Below, in pieces: positions 1 through 5,367 of a stretch of DNA of 8,347 nt. The notes below the pieces were generated by a model. The model did not search any database. It was not told the origin of the DNA and saw nothing but the letters and a program-made list of their open reading frames with translations. This stretch comes from Pseudomonadota bacterium. GTDB lineage: Bacteria; Pseudomonadota; Alphaproteobacteria; UBA1280; UBA12223. The translations under genes and the position numbers were made by a program. Location: assembly GCA_002937495.1 (NCBI GenBank), contig PTJW01000037.1:1-8347 (forward strand), written 5' to 3'. Position 1 is the first letter of the stretch. The number at the start of each line of letters is the position of its first letter.

Positions 1-149
1 ATATCTGATAAATCTGGAATATTTTTTAGCTCTACAGTTTTATCTGATAGTACTGCTGCGCAGATAATTGGTAATGATGCGTTTTTAGCACCAAAAACCG
101 GCAAAACCCCATTTAATGGCTTTCCGCCATTAATGATAATTTGTGTCAT
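1..149 (-). CDS. murA: UDP-N-acetylglucosamine 1-carboxyvinyltransferase MurA (5' part only)
   Basis: MurA carries out the first committed step of peptidoglycan synthesis in the cytoplasm, moving enolpyruvate from PEP to UDP-GlcNAc. Only the first 49 codons lie in the window; the gene runs off the left edge. The visible N-terminus has the family pattern GGKPLNG (residues 8-14) followed by GAKNASLPI (20-28). The Lys22-Asn23 pair sits at the same numbers as the substrate-binding Lys22/Asn23 of E. coli MurA, and a NIPDLSD stretch closes the visible part. The ATG is well placed: AAAGGA lies 6 nt upstream on the minus strand. The gene is divergent from the yqcC-like gene and has a good promoter at 193-220. 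The catalytic-loop cysteine lies outside the window and cannot be checked. Confidence 0.93.
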   Translation of the reverse strand, partial: MTQIIINGGKPLNGVLPVFGAKNASLPIICAAVLSDKTVELKNIPDLSD

Positions 150-192
150 AAAATGTCCTTTTAGTCATTACTGTTTTATATATAACAGACAT

Positions 193-220
193 ATTATACA
201 CATTTTTTTTGCATTGTTAA
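193..220 (-). promoter_or_regulatory. sigma70-type promoter of murA
   Basis: Read on the minus strand, TTAACA (215-220, 5 of 6 consensus bases) is followed after a 16-nt spacer by a perfect TATAAT (193-198). The predicted start is near 186, leaving a leader of about 37 nt before the murA ATG. This is the best-matching promoter in the window. Confidence 0.7.
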
Positions 221-225
221 GTTTT

Positions 226-254
226 TTGTATTAAATTAGCAATTCGAAGATAAA
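226..254 (+). promoter_or_regulatory. weak candidate promoter of the yqcC-like gene
   Basis: TTGTAT (226-231), a 17-nt spacer and GATAAA (249-254) fit the sigma70 layout poorly (4 of 6 at each box). The placement in the 133-bp divergent gap between murA and the yqcC-like gene is sensible, but in such AT-rich DNA a match of this quality can arise by chance. Confidence 0.3.
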
Positions 255-282
255 TTAAAAAATTGATAAATAAGGTGATTTT

Positions 283-600
283 ATGAACAAACATCAAGCG
301 CTTTCAAAGTTATTACTTAACCTTGAAGAAAACCTAATTAAAGCTAAACTTTGGCAAGAACTACCAGTAAGAAGTGACTTACTACAATCTACAGAACCAT
401 TTTGCCACGACACTTTAAAAGCAGAACAATGGCTACAATTTGTATTCCTTACAAAGCTAGAACAATCAGTTAAGCTAAACTTACCATTACCAACAAACTG
501 CGATATCACACCTTATATTGCTGAAGCCTTAAAAGAACATGAGCAAGTTGGCTTAATTACTAAAGCAACAAAAGATATTGACTCTTTATTATCAAACTAA
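283..600 (+). CDS. yqcC: YqcC-family (DUF446) protein
   Basis: This is a small soluble helical protein of 105 residues, the usual length of the YqcC family, whose molecular role is not established to my knowledge. Family marks are a Trp at 24 in the first helix pair, the signature STEPFCHDTL (36-45), EQWLQFVFL (48-56), and an LPLP...I.PY segment (67-78). There is no signal peptide or membrane segment, so it should be cytosolic. The start is supported by AAGGTG 5 nt before the ATG. It stands alone on this strand: murA is divergent on the left, and the minus-strand dolP-like gene converges from the right across a shared terminator. YqcC is mostly a gammaproteobacterial family in my knowledge, so its presence beside alphaproteobacterial-looking genes is notable. 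Confidence 0.85.
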   Translation: MNKHQALSKLLLNLEENLIKAKLWQELPVRSDLLQSTEPFCHDTLKAEQWLQFVFLTKLEQSVKLNLPLPTNCDITPYIAEALKEHEQVGLITKATKDIDSLLSN

Positions 601-602
601 AA

Positions 603-634
603 AAAGATGAGCATGAAGCTCATCTTTCTTTTTT
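603..634. terminator. bidirectional intrinsic terminator between yqcC-like and dolP-like genes
   Basis: A perfect 10-bp stem (603-612 with 618-627) and a 5-nt loop is followed by CTTTTTT on the plus strand. On the minus strand it is followed by a run of U from the A-tract starting at 599. It directly follows the yqcC-like stop codon and lies 15 nt past the dolP-like stop codon, so it can end transcription of both convergent genes. Confidence 0.88.
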
Positions 635-642
635 ATAAATTC

Positions 643-1248
643 TTATCTAAATTTTTTAGGAAAAACTTTAACTGCAATAAATGAATTAACACTTCTTACA
701 CCCTTACCTGTACGAGCAATTTGTTCAGCTGCTCTTTTTTCTTGAATATTACTTACTACACCAAAAATATACACAACATTGTTAAACACCTCTACATCTA
801 CTTTTGAAAGGTAAGTCTCTTTTGATGCGATTAGTCTTGTTCTAATCATATTAGCAATAAAACTATCGTTTAAGTATGATGTTAATGGGTAGTTATATCT
901 AACACTAATATAGTTGTGAATTCTTTTAACATAAGGTGATGCGTTTAATGCAATATCTTGCAGTCTTCTTTTTTCTGAAGAACTCTGAACAATACCAATT
1001 AGTAAAACTTCGCCATTTACAACATTAACTTCAATATCTTTTAAATAACCTAGTTTTCTTCTAACAATCTCATCGGCAATATTAGCTTTAATATGAACAT
1101 CTTTAGCTTGTTGTGTTAATGTACTTTCTTGGTTTGCTACATAAGCTGTTGCACCTGCTCCACCAGCAACAAGCCCTGTTGCACATGATGCAAGGTTTAA
1201 AGAAACTAAAACCAACATAAGCTTTGAAAAAAGCAGACCTTTATTCAC
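643..1248 (-). CDS. dolP: outer-membrane lipoprotein with two BON domains, DolP/YraP-like
   Basis: In E. coli, DolP is an outer-membrane lipoprotein that binds anionic phospholipid, helps keep the membrane tight and supports the BAM machine. Here a short basic start and hydrophobic core end in the lipobox LASC, with Cys22 as lipidation site, then a Gly/Ala-rich linker. BON domain 1 spans about 52-117 and BON domain 2 about 126-195, each with the family's glycine in a beta strand (IGIV, FGVV). The 201 residues and two-domain layout match DolP (191 in E. coli). I place the start at the GTG at 1248: AAAGGA is 9 nt upstream of it, whereas the alternative ATG at 1257 directly abuts the AAAGGA with no spacing. 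The ATG would add only three residues (204 in all). The gene follows yraN by about 90 nt and ends at a shared terminator. OsmY-like proteins share BON domains but lack the lipobox. Confidence 0.85.
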   Translation of the reverse strand: MNKGLLFSKLMLVLVSLNLASCATGLVAGGAGATAYVANQESTLTQQAKDVHIKANIADEIVRRKLGYLKDIEVNVVNGEVLLIGIVQSSSEKRRLQDIALNASPYVKRIHNYISVRYNYPLTSYLNDSFIANMIRTRLIASKETYLSKVDVEVFNNVVYIFGVVSNIQEKRAAEQIARTGKGVRSVNSFIAVKVFPKKFR

Positions 1249-1263
1249 TTTACACATTCCTTT
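1249..1263 (-). promoter_or_regulatory. Shine-Dalgarno that decides the dolP start
   Basis: On the minus strand AAAAAAGGA (1258-1266) runs directly into an ATG (1255-1257). Zero spacing should not allow initiation there, while the in-frame GTG at 1246-1248 is 9 nt from AAAGGA. The same arrangement occurs at dut. The evidence is spacing only. Confidence 0.5.
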
Positions 1264-1272
1264 TTTCTATAA

Positions 1273-1315
1273 ATTATAGATTATTAATATTATTTTTATT
1301 TAACTACTATGACAA
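1273..1315 (-). promoter_or_regulatory. candidate promoter(s) of the dolP-like gene
   Basis: On the minus strand TTGTCA (1310-1315, 5 of 6) is followed after 17 nt by TAATAT (1287-1292, 4 of 6). A perfect TATAAT also lies at 1273-1278 but has no good -35 box. Either would give dolP its own transcript, separate from yraN, with a short leader. No terminator is visible between yraN and dolP, so readthrough is also possible. Confidence 0.4.
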
Positions 1316-1337
1316 TAATATCACACTAGTTTTAAAA

Positions 1338-1685
1338 TTAAAAGATATTTTTCTTATGTAAGCAATAAGGTTTATCTAAACTAAAAAATATTGCATCGAT
1401 AACAACTTGTTTTTTATATTTTTTTGCTATTTGAATTCTTGAAGTTTTTAATCGATTTGCTTGCGAATATGATATTGCTATTAAGCTATTTTCCATTTTC
1501 TTTCTAAATTTAACCTCTACAATACTTATAACATCATTTTTTAAAGCCAAAATATCGATTTGGGCGGCACTTAAAATCTTAAAGTTTCTTTTTAATATTT
1601 TATAGCCTTTCATAAATAGAATAATACAAGCTAAATGCTCGAATAAATCCCCTTTGAAATGTGTTAAATTTTTTGCAATTTTCAT
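1338..1685 (-). CDS. yraN: YraN/UPF0102-family protein with nuclease-like fold
   Basis: YraN proteins have a PD-(D/E)XK nuclease-like fold and no firmly established role. This one has 115 residues, the normal length. The family pattern is present: KGDLFEHLA (11-19) with conserved Gly12 and Glu16, GYKILKRN (27-34), then QID (42-44) and VEVKFR (56-61) with Glu57 and Lys59. The canonical GEID motif reads AQID here, so the usual Gly and Glu are replaced by Ala41 and Gln42 while Asp44 and the ExK pair remain; metal binding may be weakened. There is no signal peptide, so it should be cytosolic. No Shine-Dalgarno precedes the ATG. It lies divergently to the LpoA-like gene with a 55-bp gap and upstream of dolP; the three homologues are also neighbours in E. 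coli. Confidence 0.82.
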   Translation of the reverse strand: MKIAKNLTHFKGDLFEHLACIILFMKGYKILKRNFKILSAAQIDILALKNDVISIVEVKFRKKMENSLIAISYSQANRLKTSRIQIAKKYKKQVVIDAIFFSLDKPYCLHKKNIF

Positions 1686-1697
1686 TTTATTCTGCTA

Positions 1698-1740
1698 TTA
1701 TCAATTAATGGTTATAACTAAAATTATTATATATTAAAAC
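1698..1740. promoter_or_regulatory. divergent yraN/lpoA control region without Shine-Dalgarno sequences
   Basis: The 55-bp gap holds overlapping AT-rich boxes. For yraN, read on the minus strand, there is a perfect TATAAT (1726-1731) with a weak -35. For the plus-strand gene there is TATAAC (1713-1718, 5 of 6) or TATATT (1730-1735, 5 of 6), with no good -35. If TATATT is used, the transcript would begin at or next to the ATG at 1741, that is, leaderless. Neither gene has an AGG-type ribosome site, unlike the other protein genes here. Confidence 0.4.
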
Positions 1741-3420
1741 ATGAAATTATTAAACAAAATTCTATTATCAGCTACATTCACAGGTATTTGCTTAAATGCC
1801 TTTGCTTATAACATGCCTCCATTTACAAATAATGAGCTTAAACAAGCTGCTGATTCTTTTATTATCAAAGACCTACCAAACCAGGCTAAAAAATATTACC
1901 AAGAGCTTAACAAAAGAAATGATAAAGTTAATGCAACATGGGGCTTAACATTAGTAGACCTTGCAGAAAACAAAAACCAAGACGCATTAAAAAAAGTAAA
2001 CTTCTTACTAACACAAGACCGTGTTAAAACTAGAACTTTAGAAAATCTACAAGCTGAACTATTAGTTAATTTAGCAGAAGAAGCTTTTTATGCTAACAAT
2101 ACACCTTTAGCAAAAAACTACTTACAAACATTTTTTAATAAGCACGATGGACACTACCAGTTCCAACAAAGAGCTAAGTTTTTACATCGCAAGATGAATG
2201 CAAGCATCCCTACTCAACAAATTAAAGTTGGTGTTATTTTACCACTTTCAGGTAAGCTAGCAAATGTTGGTAAGCAAATCCAAAATGCTTTAACAATGGC
2301 TTTATATGACGAAAAGCTTAGCAACATCACTTTAGTTATTGAAGATAATGAATCTACACAAGACGGTAGCATTAATGCAGCTACAAAAATGGTTAACAAA
2401 GGTGTTAATGTTGTTATTGGTCCTATTTTAAGAGACAATGTGCTAGCTGCAAATACAGTTATTAGCGCTACGCAAGTTCCGGTATTTTCATTTTCTACTG
2501 ACAGATCAATTGCTGGTGGCAATATATTCTTAAACAATATTAATACACAGCAAGAGTCTTATGAAATTGCAAGATTTGCTGCAGATATTGGCAAACACAC
2601 TATGGCTTGCTTAACTCCTAAAAGTATTGCTGGTGATGTAGAACAATCAAGCTTTATTAATGCGGTTAAAAGCTTTAACTACTCATTAAAAAAATGCTCA
2701 AAGTTTGAAGCAAGCAATATTGATATTAATCCAGCATTAAAAGATCTTCTTGATATTAATAAGAATGAAAGAATCAGAAAAGCTAAACTTGCAAAATTAG
2801 AAAAAGAGTTTGAAAAACTTGGACTAGCCATGGATGATGAAAAAATCAATAAAATGGAAGAACTAAGAAACCAAGAAAATATTTATGACATTGACTTTGA
2901 TGCAATCTTTATCCCTGCATCTGCTCGTAAAATACCAGTTATTGCACCTCAATTAGCTTATTATGATATTGACTTTACTAATGGCGTAATGTTTTTAGGT
3001 AACAGCGCTTGGGATGACACAAAGATTTTAAAAAATAGAGGTGAACACTTACACTTCTCAAGGTTCTTATCTTTAAGATCAGACCAATTTAAAGGTTTTG
3101 CTAAACAATACAAAGCAAGATTCAATCAAAAACCTTTAATACTTGCAGGTTTTGCATATGATGTTTTAAGGCTAACTCAACAATTAGACTTTACACAAAA
3201 CATCTATCCGCAATTACATAAAGCTGAAGGCTTTAATGTTTTAACAGGTAATGTTAAATTTAATACAGACAACACTGCTGATAGACAATACGGTGTTAAT
3301 AAAATTTCAAGAAGAGCTATTAAACCTGTATTAAAAGTTCAACACCAAAGAACAATTACTAGACCAAATGAGCTAAACATCGTTAAAGCATCTGGTTTTG
3401 GTAACTGGTTTGGTTTTTAA
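1741..3420 (+). CDS. lpoA: LpoA/LppC-like periplasmic protein (penicillin-binding protein activator family)
   Basis: In E. coli, LpoA is an outer-membrane lipoprotein that activates the peptidoglycan synthase PBP1a. This 559-residue homologue has the same plan: a signal peptide, a helical TPR-like N-terminal half (about 28-155), then a type 1 periplasmic-binding-protein domain from about 160 to 520. That domain is marked by KVGVILPLSGKLANVG (162-177), a VIGPI strand near 227-231 and VPVFSFS near 247-253. The N-terminus lacks a lipobox: the only early Cys (17) follows Ile, and cleavage looks to be signal peptidase I type after AFA (20-22). A charged, probably coiled-coil segment lies at 341-380 inside the binding domain. 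No Shine-Dalgarno precedes the ATG. It leads a tight group with bcp (27-nt gap) and fabI. A solute-binding role cannot be excluded, but the TPR-plus-binding-domain layout favours LpoA. Confidence 0.8.
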   Translation: MKLLNKILLSATFTGICLNAFAYNMPPFTNNELKQAADSFIIKDLPNQAKKYYQELNKRNDKVNATWGLTLVDLAENKNQDALKKVNFLLTQDRVKTRTLENLQAELLVNLAEEAFYANNTPLAKNYLQTFFNKHDGHYQFQQRAKFLHRKMNASIPTQQIKVGVILPLSGKLANVGKQIQNALTMALYDEKLSNITLVIEDNESTQDGSINAATKMVNKGVNVVIGPILRDNVLAANTVISATQVPVFSFSTDRSIAGGNIFLNNINTQQESYEIARFAADIGKHTMACLTPKSIAGDVEQSSFINAVKSFNYSLKKCSKFEASNIDINPALKDLLDINKNERIRKAKLAKLEKEFEKLGLAMDDEKINKMEELRNQENIYDIDFDAIFIPASARKIPVIAPQLAYYDIDFTNGVMFLGNSAWDDTKILKNRGEHLHFSRFLSLRSDQFKGFAKQYKARFNQKPLILAGFAYDVLRLTQQLDFTQNIYPQLHKAEGFNVLTGNVKFNTDNTADRQYGVNKISRRAIKPVLKVQHQRTITRPNELNIVKASGFGNWFGF

Positions 3421-3447
3421 TTAATTAAATTATAAAAGGAATATATT

Positions 3448-3915
3448 ATGGCATATCCAGAAATTGGATCAAAAGCACCAGAATTTACAATGCTTGACCA
3501 AAATGACCAAGAAGTTAAACTATCTGACTTTAAAGGTGAGTATGTTTGCCTATACTTCTACCCTAAAGCTATGACACCTGGCTGCATTACACAGGCGGTT
3601 TCTATTAGAGACGACATCAGAGAATTCCAAGAAAATAACATCAAAGTATTAGGTGTTAGCCCTGATGAGCCAAAAAGACTTAAGAAATTTGAAGAAAAGC
3701 AAGGCTTAAACTTCACTCTACTATCAGACCCTGAACACAAAGTTGCAGAAGCATATGGCACTTGGGTTTTAAAGAAAATGTACGGTAGAGAATACTATGG
3801 TTTTGAAAGAACAACATTTATTATTGGTAAAGATGGTGAAATTTTTGACATCATCGCCAAAGTTAAACCAAAAGAGCATGTTGCTAAAGTATTAAAATCA
3901 ATTTTAAAGAAATAG
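3448..3915 (+). CDS. bcp: Bcp/PrxQ-type peroxiredoxin lacking the usual resolving cysteine
   Basis: Bcp-type peroxiredoxins reduce hydrogen peroxide and organic hydroperoxides in the cytoplasm, normally using thioredoxin. The 155-residue length and the motif YFYPKAMTPGC (36-46) identify the family: Cys46 is the peroxidatic residue, Thr43 and Pro39 complete the active site, and Arg121 in GFERTTF is the conserved arginine. In E. coli Bcp the resolving cysteine sits five residues after the peroxidatic one (CTVQAC). Here that position is Val51 (CITQAV). The only other cysteine is Cys34, in the preceding strand. It may therefore work as a 1-Cys enzyme, perhaps recycled directly by a partner thiol. 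AAAGGA 7 nt before the ATG supports the start. It lies 27 nt after the LpoA-like gene and 20 nt before fabI. Confidence 0.93.
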   Translation: MAYPEIGSKAPEFTMLDQNDQEVKLSDFKGEYVCLYFYPKAMTPGCITQAVSIRDDIREFQENNIKVLGVSPDEPKRLKKFEEKQGLNFTLLSDPEHKVAEAYGTWVLKKMYGREYYGFERTTFIIGKDGEIFDIIAKVKPKEHVAKVLKSILKK

Positions 3916-3935
3916 AAAAGGAAATATAATCTACA

Positions 3936-4724
3936 ATGGAAAACATTCTAAAAGGCAAAAAAGGCCTAATTATGGGTTTAAGTAACGCAACTGGTATGGG
4001 TTACTACATTCTTGAAAACGCTATTGCACAAGGTGCTGAAGTTGCTGTATCTTACACAGGTGAAGCAATGGGTAAAAGAGCTATCCCACTAGCTCAAGAT
4101 GCTGGCGCTGCTTTAATTTATGACTGCGATGTTACAAACCAAGAGCAAATGGAAGGCCTATTTGAAGAAGTTAAAAAAGAATTTGGTAAAATTGACTTTA
4201 TCGTACATGCTATTGCTTACTCAGATAAGTCTGAGCTAAAAGGTAAATACCTAAACACAACTGAAGCAAACTTTTTAAACACAATGAATATCTCATGCTA
4301 CAGCTTTACTAAAGCTGCACAAGTAGCTGAAAAAATGGATGTACTAAATGACGGTGCTTCACTATTAACACTAAGCTACCTAGGTGGTGAAAGATTTGTA
4401 ACTAACTATAATGTAATGGGTGTTGCTAAAGCTGCTTTAGAAGCTTCAATTAAGTACCTAGCTGTTGACTTAGGCGACAGAGGCATTAGAGTTAACTCAA
4501 TTTCAGCAGGTCCAATTAAAACACTTGCTGCATCAGGTATTGGTGAATTCAAAAAAATGCTTACATATAATGAAGCTAACTCTCCATTAGTTAAAAATGT
4601 TACAGCTGATGAAGTTGGTAAATCTGCACTATACCTACTATCAGACCTATCAACAGGTGTAACAGCTGAAAACCTACATGTTGATGCTGGTTTCCATGCA
4701 ATTGCTGCAAATAAAATGGACTAA
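3936..4724 (+). CDS. fabI: enoyl-[acyl-carrier-protein] reductase (NADH) FabI
   Basis: FabI reduces trans-2-enoyl-ACP in the last step of each cycle of type II fatty acid synthesis. The 262 residues match the family length. Catalytic residues are present: Tyr148 in LSYLGG, Tyr158 in NYNVMG and Lys165 in GVAKAALEAS, plus NSISAGPIKTLAASGI (187-202). Several usually conserved spots differ. The nucleotide loop, G-x5-SIA in E. coli, reads G14-LSNAT-GMG (20-22). The residue at E. coli Gly93 is Ala94. The usual Pro before NYN is Thr156, and the GxTGE motif reads GVTAE (241-245). Codons such as CTA and AAC are frequent. AAAGGA lies 13 nt before the ATG, longer than ideal, but an in-frame TAA at 3927-3929 rules out a start further upstream. 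It closes the lpoA-bcp-fabI group at a strong terminator. FabL or FabV are poor fits. Confidence 0.94.
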   Translation: MENILKGKKGLIMGLSNATGMGYYILENAIAQGAEVAVSYTGEAMGKRAIPLAQDAGAALIYDCDVTNQEQMEGLFEEVKKEFGKIDFIVHAIAYSDKSELKGKYLNTTEANFLNTMNISCYSFTKAAQVAEKMDVLNDGASLLTLSYLGGERFVTNYNVMGVAKAALEASIKYLAVDLGDRGIRVNSISAGPIKTLAASGIGEFKKMLTYNEANSPLVKNVTADEVGKSALYLLSDLSTGVTAENLHVDAGFHAIAANKMD

Positions 4725-4751
4725 TAGCTAAGTTAGTTTTATAATAGTTTT

Positions 4752-4780
4752 AAAGACTCCCTAAAGTGGGAGTCTTTTTT
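4752..4780 (+). terminator. intrinsic terminator of the lpoA-bcp-fabI group
   Basis: A perfect 10-bp stem (4752-4761 with 4768-4777) with a 6-nt loop ends in an uninterrupted T run to 4780. It lies 27 nt after the fabI stop codon, and no plus-strand gene follows for about 590 nt. Confidence 0.92.
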
Positions 4781-4803
4781 ATACCTAAAAAATATTAGGC
4801 AAC

Positions 4804-4834
4804 AAAAAAAGAGAGCTAAAAAATTAGCCCTCTT
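4804..4834 (-). terminator. intrinsic terminator of tRNA-Leu
   Basis: On the minus strand an 11-bp stem (4824-4834 with 4809-4819) with one G-U pair and a 4-nt loop is followed by a U run from the A-tract at 4804-4810. It lies just past the tRNA 3' end. Read on the plus strand the G-U pair becomes an A-C mismatch, so it acts chiefly on the minus strand. Confidence 0.82.
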
Positions 4835-4856
4835 GGGTTTTTTGTAAGTGTATTGT

Positions 4857-4941
4857 TGGTACCGAAGGTGGGAATCGAACCCACATGGGTTACCCCGTCA
4901 GATTTTGAGTCTGATGCGTCTACCAATTCCGCCACTTCGGC
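4857..4941 (-). tRNA. tRNA-Leu (anticodon CAA, reads UUG)
   Basis: The minus strand folds into a class II tRNA of 85 nt. The acceptor stem is GCCGAAG with CTTCGGT (G-U at the first pair), and the D arm has GGCGGAATTGGTAGACGC, typical of tRNA-Leu. The anticodon stem TCAGA/TCTGA holds the loop CTCAAAA, giving CAA at 4905-4907. A long variable arm (CGGGGTAACCCAT) identifies a class II tRNA, and the T arm is GTGGGTTCGATTCCCAC. Discriminator A73 and a genome-encoded CCA (4857-4859) follow. It has its own promoter and terminator, and sits between the fabI terminator and the dsbB leader. No duplicated 3' end or integrase is nearby, so it is not an occupied integration site here. Confidence 0.97.
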
Positions 4942-4989
4942 ATATTATGCAATAGAATACTAATTAGTAATCTTCTTACATATTTCTAG

Positions 4990-5017
4990 AATATACATCA
5001 AAATAAAAATTTTGCAA
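4990..5017 (-). promoter_or_regulatory. candidate promoter of tRNA-Leu
   Basis: Read on the minus strand, TTGCAA (5012-5017, 4 of 6) is followed after 16 nt by TATATT (4990-4995, 5 of 6). The predicted start is near 4983, about 40 nt before the mature tRNA 5' end, a normal length for a processed precursor. Confidence 0.5.
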
Positions 5018-5058
5018 GTATTTTTTTACAATTCTAACAATAAAACACTAGAAAATTA

Positions 5059-5086
5059 TTGTTAATTTTGGTATATTATTTATATT
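5059..5086 (+). promoter_or_regulatory. candidate promoter upstream of dsbB
   Basis: TTGTTA (5059-5064, 4 of 6), a 16-nt spacer and TATATT (5081-5086, 5 of 6). It is the best plus-strand match in the gap but lies far from dsbB. In DNA this AT-rich the match may be fortuitous. Confidence 0.35.
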
Positions 5087-5183
5087 GTAACTTAACTGCA
5101 GTGTTCTAACTAAAATACACTATACCTAGCATGATTTAAAGTTATATAAAAATCAGTACAATAAACAGTAACAATATGTAAAC

Positions 5184-5243
5184 AAGTAGTTATCGGCTAA
5201 GCCTAACAACAATGCATAGAGCATACACTTGAGAATACTACTT
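5184..5243 (+). other. possible structured RNA element in the dsbB leader
   Basis: AAGTAGT (5184-5190) can pair with ACTACTT (5237-5243), enclosing two small hairpins. One is GTTA-(TC)-GGC/GCC-TAAC (5189-5207, 7 bp with a 2-nt bulge), which competes for two bases of the outer stem. The other is ATGC/GCAT (5212-5224). This is a hand-found fold with no covariation evidence. Confidence 0.25.
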
Positions 5244-5367
5244 ACGGCAAAAAAAGCAAAAAACCAAAATTTATTGCTTTAATAAAGGCAAAACAACATA
5301 AAAACGAAGTAGAAATTATAAAAATGTTACTGTAAAACAAAATAAACTAGTAAAAAGGAATAAAACA

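Larger units (their letters stand above)
5018..5367 (+). other. gene-free AT-rich stretch, possible long dsbB leader
   Basis: No recognisable gene lies here. A candidate plus-strand promoter sits at 5059-5086, which would give dsbB a leader of about 275 nt. Modest secondary-structure elements cluster at 5184-5243. An open frame of about 42 codons (ending at the TAA at 5333-5335, Lys-rich) has no usable start codon near its beginning and no ribosome site. A minus-strand 23-codon hydrophobic frame also lacks support. The only clear signal is the dsbB Shine-Dalgarno AAAGGA (5354-5359). I do not recognise any known riboswitch or small RNA family. Confidence 0.45.

Noticed and set aside
2214..2537. 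Minus-strand frame of 107 codons inside the LpoA-like gene
   Set aside because: It is the antisense shadow of a clearly conserved periplasmic-binding-domain sequence and has no independent start signal or homology.
4857..4941. tRNA-Leu as an integration site for a mobile element
   Set aside because: No integrase gene and no second copy of the tRNA 3' end is visible in the window, and the flanks are ordinary terminators and housekeeping genes.
5070..5126. Inverted repeat GGTATA/TATACC around the putative dsbB promoter as an operator
   Set aside because: Six-base arms 45 nt apart in very AT-rich DNA are expected by chance, and no regulator gene is adjacent.
5152..5223. Minus-strand 23-codon hydrophobic frame starting with ATG
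   Set aside because: It has no ribosome site and is too short to judge. Its hydrophobicity follows from T-rich codons on this strand.
5207..5335. Plus-strand stop-free frame of about 42 codons, Lys-rich, before dsbB
   Set aside because: There is no ATG, GTG or TTG near its beginning, no Shine-Dalgarno and no recognisable homology. A run of this length is expected by chance in several frames.
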